Source of the DNA: Campylobacterota bacterium
Lineage (GTDB): Bacteria > Campylobacterota > Campylobacteria > Campylobacterales > Sulfurimonadaceae
Direction of reading: 5' to 3'
DNA length: 64,000 bases
NCBI GenBank assembly: GCA_040752835.1
Contig: JBFMGG010000007.1
Span: 372,001-436,000 of the forward strand
The position numbers and the translations under genes are program-made. This document shows positions 59,115-64,000 of the stretch, one piece after another (positions within the stretch are counted from its first letter, which is position 1; each line of letters opens with the position of its first letter). The notes below the pieces were generated by a model that was not told the origin of the DNA, did not search any database, and was given only the letters and a program-made list of their open reading frames with translations.

Positions 59115-60809
59115 ATGCAAATCAGCGGTGCGCAGATGGTTATCGAAGCACTTATCGCCGAGGGCGTCGACGTGGTGTTCGGATACCCCGGCGGAGCGAT
59201 CATGAACGTCTATGATGAGATCTACAAACAACGCTCTTTTCAGCACATTCTGACCCGCCACGAACAGGCGGCGGTCCACGCGGCGGAGGGGTATGCCAAA
59301 GCGACCGGCAAAGTAGGGGTCGCGATGATCACCTCGGGTCCGGGATTCACCAACGGCGTAACGGGACTGGCGGATGCCTACATGGATTCCATTCCCCTTG
59401 TCGTCATCAGCGGGCAGGTTCCCATGTCGCTCATCGGAACCGACGCGTTCCAGGAGATCGACGCGGTCGGGATAAGCCGCCCGTGTACGAAGCACAACTA
59501 CCTCGTGACCGACGCGGCCGACCTGCCGCGTATCCTCAAGGAGGCCTTCTACATCGCCCGCACGGGCCGTCCCGGTCCGGTTCACGTCGACATCCCCAAA
59601 GACGTGACGGCGCAGATCGCGACGTTTGATTATTCCAAAGAGGTCGAACTCGAAACCTACAAACCGACGACCAAAGGAAACGCCCGCCAGATCAAAAAAG
59701 CGATCGAGGCGATCGCCGCGGCCAAACGGCCGCTCCTTTACCTCGGCGGGGGCGTCGTCAGTTCGGGTGCCGCCGATCTGGTCCGCGAGTTTGCGCGGAT
59801 GACGCAGATCCCCGCGGTCGAGACGTTTATGGCGCGCGGGACGCTCTGCTTTGACGATCCGCTGCTTATCTCGATGCTCGGGATGCACGGTTCGTACGCG
59901 GCGAACATGGCGATGTCCGAGACCGATCTCGTCATCGGCCTGGGCGCGCGCTTCGACGACCGCGTCACGGGAAAACTCTCGGAGTTCGCCAAAAACGCCC
60001 AGATTATCCACGTCGACATCGATCCCGCATCGGTTTCGAAACTGGTGCATGCCCACTTCCCGATCGTCGGCGACGTCAAAAACGTCCTTGAACAGATGAT
60101 GCCGCTGGCGCGTGAGCAGGTCGATCCGGCACGTTATGCGTCGTGGCACAATACGATTGCCAATTTCAACAAGCTCCACCCCCTCTCGTACAAAGAAGAG
60201 GGAGACCGTCTCAAACCCCAGTGGGTCATCGAGCGGATCGGCCAGCTGCTGGGCGAAAACGCCAACATCTCCACCGACGTCGGACAGCACCAGATGTGGA
60301 CGGCGCAGTTTTATCCGTTCAGTCGCCCCCGCCAGTGGATCAGTTCGGGCGGTCTTGGGACGATGGGATTCGGTTTCCCCGCTGCTCTTGGGGTCAAGCG
60401 CGCCGATCCCGAACGGGTTAGTATTAACATCACCGGGGACGGTTCGATCCTGATGAATATCCAGGAACTGATGACGGCGGTCGAGTACAAGCTCCCCGTC
60501 ATCAACGTCATCCTCAACAACAACTTTTTGGGGATGGTACGCCAGTGGCAAACCCTCTTTTACGACAAGCGCCACTCGCAGACCGATCTCTCGATGCAAC
60601 CTGATTTCGTCAAGCTCGCCGAAGCCTTCGGCGGGGTAGGGTACCGCGTCAACACCAAAGAGGAGTTTGACGCCGCCCTCAAAGACGCGATCGACAAAAA
60701 TGTCGTGGCGATCATTGACGTCGTCGTCAACCGTTTCGAAAACGTTCTGCCGATGGTTCCCGCGGGCGGATCGCTCTTTAACATGATGCTCGAATACAAG
60801 GAGAAATAA
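59115..60809 (+). CDS. ilvB: Acetolactate synthase large subunit
   Basis: This 564-residue thiamine-diphosphate enzyme condenses pyruvate into acetolactate (or with 2-ketobutyrate) for valine, leucine and isoleucine synthesis. The N-terminal GYPGGAIMNVYDEI with catalytic Glu in HEQAAVHAAEGYAKATG, FAD region segments, and the ThDP/Mg motif GDGSILMNIQELMTA...NNNFLGMVRQWQ are visible. AAAGGAG precedes the ATG. It is coupled to ilvH (TAATG). A TATAAT at 58994-58999 may be its promoter. Confidence 0.96.
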   Translation: MQISGAQMVIEALIAEGVDVVFGYPGGAIMNVYDEIYKQRSFQHILTRHEQAAVHAAEGYAKATGKVGVAMITSGPGFTNGVTGLADAYMDSIPLVVISGQVPMSLIGTDAFQEIDAVGISRPCTKHNYLVTDAADLPRILKEAFYIARTGRPGPVHVDIPKDVTAQIATFDYSKEVELETYKPTTKGNARQIKKAIEAIAAAKRPLLYLGGGVVSSGAADLVREFARMTQIPAVETFMARGTLCFDDPLLISMLGMHGSYAANMAMSETDLVIGLGARFDDRVTGKLSEFAKNAQIIHVDIDPASVSKLVHAHFPIVGDVKNVLEQMMPLAREQVDPARYASWHNTIANFNKLHPLSYKEEGDRLKPQWVIERIGQLLGENANISTDVGQHQMWTAQFYPFSRPRQWISSGGLGTMGFGFPAALGVKRADPERVSINITGDGSILMNIQELMTAVEYKLPVINVILNNNFLGMVRQWQTLFYDKRHSQTDLSMQPDFVKLAEAFGGVGYRVNTKEEFDAALKDAIDKNVVAIIDVVVNRFENVLPMVPAGGSLFNMMLEYKEK

Positions 60810-61279
60810 TGGAAAACGCACGCAGAGTTATTTCCGTTATCGTACTGAACGAGGCGAGCGTCCTCTCACGCATCGTCGGATTGTTTTCAGGGCGCGGCTA
60901 CAACATCGAGTCGCTCACCGTGGCACCGATCCCCGATTCGAAATATTCGCGGATTACGATTGTCACTGCCGGTTCGGTACGGGTGATCGAGCAGATTACC
61001 AAACAGCTGCACAAACTGATTCCCGTTTTGAAAGTCTACGAGCATGCCGATCTTGTCGAAAAAGAGATGGCGATGGTCAAGATCCCCCTGAACGAATCGC
61101 TCAGCGATATCGAAGCGCTGGCCCACGCCTACAACGGCCGCATCGTCAACGTCGGCAGCGATACCCTGATCGCGATGGTAGCCGATGAGCCCTCACGCGT
61201 CGGCCATTTCCTCGAAGCGATCAAGCGTTTTCACCCAAAAGAGATCGTCCGTAGCGGCTCTGTCGCCCTGGAGAGATAA
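60809..61279 (+). CDS. ilvH: Acetolactate synthase small (regulatory) subunit
   Basis: This 156-residue subunit activates IlvB and gives valine feedback inhibition. The N-terminal ACT domain is clear (VIVLNEASVLSRIVGLFSGR, GYNIESLTVAPIPD), and a C-terminal domain begins near residue 80 (MVKIPLNESLSDIEALAHAY). Its ATG overlaps the ilvB stop, so the two subunits are made together. Confidence 0.95.
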   Translation: MENARRVISVIVLNEASVLSRIVGLFSGRGYNIESLTVAPIPDSKYSRITIVTAGSVRVIEQITKQLHKLIPVLKVYEHADLVEKEMAMVKIPLNESLSDIEALAHAYNGRIVNVGSDTLIAMVADEPSRVGHFLEAIKRFHPKEIVRSGSVALER

Positions 61280-61280
61280 G

Positions 61281-62228
61281 ATGACACTCTCCGAAATCGC
61301 ATCGATCGTCGGATGCAGCGTCGAAAACGGTAACATCGAAATCGCGTCGATGAATACGCTGCAGAATGCCCAGAAGGGAGAAATATCGTTTCTCTCCGAC
61401 GGAAAATACGAAAAAGAGCTGACCGATACCAAAGCCTCGGCCGTCATCCTCCCCGCCGCTAAAGCCGCGCTTCTGCCGGAGGGGGTGATTGCGCTTCCCA
61501 GCGACGAACCCTACATGGCGGTAGCGAAGCTTTCGAAATATTTCGCCAAGCCGATCCAAAGCAGCGACCAAGCGCCTCTCATCGGCGAAGGGACGGTCGT
61601 ATACCCGACCGCACACATCGAAAACGGCGCCCTGATCGGAAAAAACTGCACGATCATGAGCGGGGTTTATGTCGGGGCCGAGGCACGCATCGGCGATAAC
61701 GTTGTTCTCTATCCCAACGTTTGCGTCTACCGCGACTGCGTCGTCGGCAACGGCGTGAGCATCCATGCCGGAACGGTGATCGGAAGCGACGGTTTCGGAT
61801 ACGCCCACACCAAAACGGGCGAACACGTCAAACTCTATCAGAACGGAAACGTCGTAATCGAAGACGACGTCGAGATCGGGGCCAACTGTACCGTCGATTG
61901 CGCGGTATTCGGTTCGACGCTGATTAAACGGGGCTCGAAAATCGACAATCTGGTCCAGATCGGCCACAACTGCGTGGTCGGCGAATATTCGATCCTCGTT
62001 TCGCAGGTGGGGCTTGCGGGATCGACCACGTTGGGGCGCAACGTCGTGATGGGTGGCCAGAGCGCGACGGCCGGACACCTGAGCATTGCCCCCTTTACAA
62101 CCCTGGCTGCCCGTGCCGGAGTAACAAAAAATGTTGCAAAAAGTGGCGTTTACAGCGGCTTTCCGCTCATGGAGCATAAATTGTGGCTGAAACTGCAGGC
62201 AAAATTGGCTAAAATGATCGAATCCTAA
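61281..62228 (+). CDS. lpxD: UDP-3-O-acyl-glucosamine N-acyltransferase LpxD
   Basis: This 315-residue trimeric acyltransferase performs the third step of lipid A synthesis. It has an N-terminal uridine-binding domain (about 1-100), a left-handed beta-helix of hexapeptide repeats (LIGKNCTIMSGVYVGAEARI, DGFGYAHTKTGEHVKLYQNG), the catalytic His region (IDNLVQIGHNCVVGE) and C-terminal helices. The ATG at 61281 lies 1 base after the ilvH stop with GGAGAG upstream, so it continues the ilv operon. Confidence 0.94.
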   Translation: MTLSEIASIVGCSVENGNIEIASMNTLQNAQKGEISFLSDGKYEKELTDTKASAVILPAAKAALLPEGVIALPSDEPYMAVAKLSKYFAKPIQSSDQAPLIGEGTVVYPTAHIENGALIGKNCTIMSGVYVGAEARIGDNVVLYPNVCVYRDCVVGNGVSIHAGTVIGSDGFGYAHTKTGEHVKLYQNGNVVIEDDVEIGANCTVDCAVFGSTLIKRGSKIDNLVQIGHNCVVGEYSILVSQVGLAGSTTLGRNVVMGGQSATAGHLSIAPFTTLAARAGVTKNVAKSGVYSGFPLMEHKLWLKLQAKLAKMIES

Positions 62229-62245
62229 AGTCGGAGGAATCGCGG

Positions 62246-62788
62246 ATGAAGAGATGGATGGCAGGGATTGTGATGAGTGCGGCATTGCTCAATGCCGCCG
62301 ACGCCCCGGGTGAATTCCGGATGCCCGACATCGTTCTCGATGCGATCAAACACTGCGAATGCCTTCAGGAAAACGGGGCGTGCAATCCGCACGTCATCCG
62401 GATCAACGCGATCGAAGACGCCCAGCGTGCGGCAGCAGCGGGATTCGCCGTCAACGGCCATCTGATCCGCTGCGGTTCGACGCAGGAGTGCGCGATGCAG
62501 GCTCAGGCGCTGATTGAGGGAGGAATCACGAACCTCGACCTCGGGCCTTACCAGATCAATTACAAATACCATCCCAACCCTTTCGTCCACGAATATTTCG
62601 ACGAGCCGACGGCCCGTGAAAAGGCTAACGGCATCCTGACGCGACTGGTCAAAAGTTTCGGCTATTCTTGGGAAACGCTCGGCCGCTACCACCACGCCCC
62701 CACCGATCCGGCGCGCAATGCCCGCTACTACCGCAAAATGTACGCCTATATCTACGGCAACGGCTTCAAAGGCGAAGGGACCGATTGA
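62246..62788 (+). CDS. Exported lytic-transglycosylase-like protein
   Basis: This 180-residue protein has a signal peptide (MKRWMAGIVMSAALLNA) and a fold pattern of small SLT/IagB-type transglycosylases that cut peptidoglycan: VIRINAIEDAQRAA with a possible catalytic Glu, NLDLGPYQINYKYHP (compare GxxQIN), and LGRYHHAPTDPARNARYYRK near the end. A cysteine pair (CECLQENGAC) may form a disulfide. GGAGGAA precedes the ATG. It lies 17 bases after lpxD. The catalytic residue assignment is by eye. Confidence 0.7.
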   Translation: MKRWMAGIVMSAALLNAADAPGEFRMPDIVLDAIKHCECLQENGACNPHVIRINAIEDAQRAAAAGFAVNGHLIRCGSTQECAMQAQALIEGGITNLDLGPYQINYKYHPNPFVHEYFDEPTAREKANGILTRLVKSFGYSWETLGRYHHAPTDPARNARYYRKMYAYIYGNGFKGEGTD

Positions 62789-62800
62789 ATTTAAGGTTGC

Positions 62801-62820
62801 TTTAGCCAAAATCGGCTAAA
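62801..62820 (+). terminator. Possible terminator
   Basis: TTTAGCC-N6-GGCTAAA, a perfect 7-bp stem, followed by CTCTTTCCC. Weak T-run. Confidence 0.45.
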
Positions 62821-62854
62821 CTCTTTCCCATATCATTATCGATTAGGAGATTGT

Positions 62855-63076
62855 ATGAGCTCAGGTGCAACGATTATCAGTGAAATTCCTCTCGACGGTA
62901 CGAAAAAAGGGGTCATCAGTATCAGTAAAATCGATGAACCTTACGGTGAGGGGAGCGACAGCGTCGCAAGTATCGGAGTATCGCTCTCGGGTGATGCCAA
63001 AAACCCCGAATGGAAAGTTCACATCCCAATGGGAAACATCGACGCCGTCGTAGACGCATTGAAAAGTATTAAATGA
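62855..63076 (+). CDS. Small hypothetical protein
   Basis: This 73-residue soluble, beta-rich protein (MSSGATIISEIPLDGTKKGV onward, ending DAVVDALKSIK) was not recognised. It has no cysteine, signal peptide or membrane segment. TAGGAG precedes the ATG, and it has its own short transcript-sized space between two hairpins. Confidence 0.7.
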   Translation: MSSGATIISEIPLDGTKKGVISISKIDEPYGEGSDSVASIGVSLSGDAKNPEWKVHIPMGNIDAVVDALKSIK

Positions 63077-63084
63077 TTTAGAAG

Positions 63085-63106
63085 TCCCCGCTATTTCGTG
63101 CGGGGA
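63085..63106. terminator. Hairpin between convergent genes
   Basis: TCCCCGC-N8-GCGGGGA, a 7-bp stem between the small protein gene and the aminotransferase gene. It may stop transcription from both sides, though T-runs are poor. Confidence 0.5.
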
Positions 63107-63122
63107 ATGTGAAAGAAAAAAG

Positions 63123-64000
63123 TTATTTTTTGGATGCGACAAACGTCGCGATACGTTTGATCCCTTCACGAATGCTTTCGATATCGGTCGCAAAACTGAA
63201 GCGGAAGTACCCCTCAGAACCGAACCCTACGCCCGGAACGACGGCGACCCCCTGATCTTCCAGCAGCTCTTTACAAAACTGCATCGAATCGTTGCTCACT
63301 TCTTTGATGTTGACGAACAGGTAAAAGGCTCCGGCAGGAGAGAGGACGCTGAGACCGTCAACCTCGTTGAAGAGTTTGACCGCTTCGTCGCGCCGCGCTT
63401 TGAACTGAACGCGCATCGCTTCGATGTCGGCGTCCGCTTCGCCGTTGAGGCCGACGATCGCCGCTTTTTGCGTAATGCTGTTGATGTTCGAAGTGCTCTG
63501 GCTCTGGAGTTTTTTCGTCGCCTGGATGATTTCGGTATTGGCCGCGGCCATGTACCCGAAACGCCATCCCGTCATCGCGACCGATTTGGAGAGGCCGTTG
63601 ATCGTGACGGTGCGTTTGAACATATCGTCGCTGACTGCCGCGGCCGAGGTGAACTCGCCGTCGTAGATCAGTTTTTCGTACATTTCGTCGCTGGCGACGA
63701 TGACATCGGTCCCTTCGAGCACTTTGCCCAGGGCAACGAGTTCCTCACGCGTATAGACCGCACCCGTCGGATTCGAAGGAGAGGTGAGGATCAGCATTTT
63801 TGTTTTCGGCGTCAATGCCGCTTTGAGTTGCTCGGGGGTGATTTTGAACCCGCTCGCATCGTCGGTCATGATCTCGACGACGCTTCCGCCGCAGTACATA
63901 ACCAGTTCGGGGTAGGTGACCCAGTAGGGAGCGGGAATGATGACTTCGTCGCCGGCTTGGATCGTACAGGCAAAGAGGTTGTAAAGAGAGTGTTTCGCTC
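63123..64000 (-). CDS. Class I/II pyridoxal-phosphate aminotransferase, 3' part
   Basis: These are the last about 292 residues of a fold-type I aminotransferase, most likely an aspartate aminotransferase; the frame continues past base 64000, so the start is outside. Visible marks are APYWVTYPELV, TSPSNPTGAVYT with the PLP-contacting Asn, IVASDEMYEKLIYDG with Asp and Tyr, the Schiff-base Lys in INGLSKSVAMTGWRFGYM, and the substrate carboxylate-binding Arg near FRFSFAT. An inner Met at 63899 is not the true start, since the conserved sequence continues before it. Confidence 0.92.
   Translation of the reverse strand, partial: AKHSLYNLFACTIQAGDEVIIPAPYWVTYPELVMYCGGSVVEIMTDDASGFKITPEQLKAALTPKTKMLILTSPSNPTGAVYTREELVALGKVLEGTDVIVASDEMYEKLIYDGEFTSAAAVSDDMFKRTVTINGLSKSVAMTGWRFGYMAAANTEIIQATKKLQSQSTSNINSITQKAAIVGLNGEADADIEAMRVQFKARRDEAVKLFNEVDGLSVLSPAGAFYLFVNIKEVSNDSMQFCKELLEDQGVAVVPGVGFGSEGYFRFSFATDIESIREGIKRIATFVASKK

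Overview
The window looks like a piece of a Campylobacterota (epsilonproteobacterial) chromosome, probably a Sulfuricurvum/Sulfurimonas-type free-living diazotroph. This is inferred from the mix of Mo-nitrogenase genes, CZB-domain and TlpD-like chemoreceptors, many soluble histidine kinases and c-di-GMP proteins, and short intergenic gaps. Base composition is close to balanced except for one clearly AT-rich gene at 52523-53512. No rRNA, tRNA, CRISPR array, integrase or insertion sequence was found.

Layout. (1) 1-597 is the 3' end of nifK, followed by a row of hairpins ending in a strong terminator. (2) 859-4663 is a potassium operon: an unannotated 32-residue membrane peptide, a KdpD-like kinase without the Kdp/Usp input domains, a KdpE-like regulator, and KtrB/KtrA-type K+ uptake proteins, all joined by overlapping stop/start codons. 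(3) 4755-15542 is mixed housekeeping and signalling: a diguanylate cyclase, a D,D-carboxypeptidase, a glycosyltransferase, GIY-YIG, rhodanese, a phasin-like/UbiB pair, a methyltransferase and an HD-GYP protein. (4) 15552-49143 is about 34 kb of genes all on the minus strand. It holds three operons of soluble kinases, receiver proteins and GGDEF/EAL proteins plus a WD40/helical-repeat protein; a full che operon (cheZ-like, Y, A, W, R, D, B, hypothetical); five chemoreceptors; a PAS protein; two receiver proteins sharing an unrecognised C-terminal domain; and a POTRA protein. (5) 49295-58939 is a second nif block (nifE, nifN, nifX, a NifX-associated protein, flavodoxin, nifW, nifZ, ferredoxin, rpoN), interrupted between nifE and nifN by a divergent mdaB-like gene and the AT-rich HEPN-like gene. 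(6) 59115-64000 is ilvB-ilvH-lpxD, a lytic-transglycosylase-like protein, a small protein and the 3' part of an aminotransferase gene.

The main discovery is in region 4. Nine operon heads carry the same promoter element on the minus strand: two 7-base direct repeats (TTGCMAC, 11-base period), then exactly 10 bases, then a -10 hexamer. This is the geometry of a PhoB/OmpR-type activator box replacing the -35. One copy lies inside the 3' end of a kinase gene, directly before the only OmpR/PhoB-type regulator gene of the region (18317-18997), so that protein is the prime candidate for an autoregulated master regulator of the whole chemotaxis/phosphorelay supercluster. Linked oddities are four FGFFDD-type repeats in the CheA linker, shared acidic/aromatic C-terminal tails, a receiver with Glu at the phosphoacceptor position, a catalytically degenerate GGDEF-EAL protein, and a WD40 protein of unknown role.

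All function calls rest on reading the protein sequence; no database search was run.
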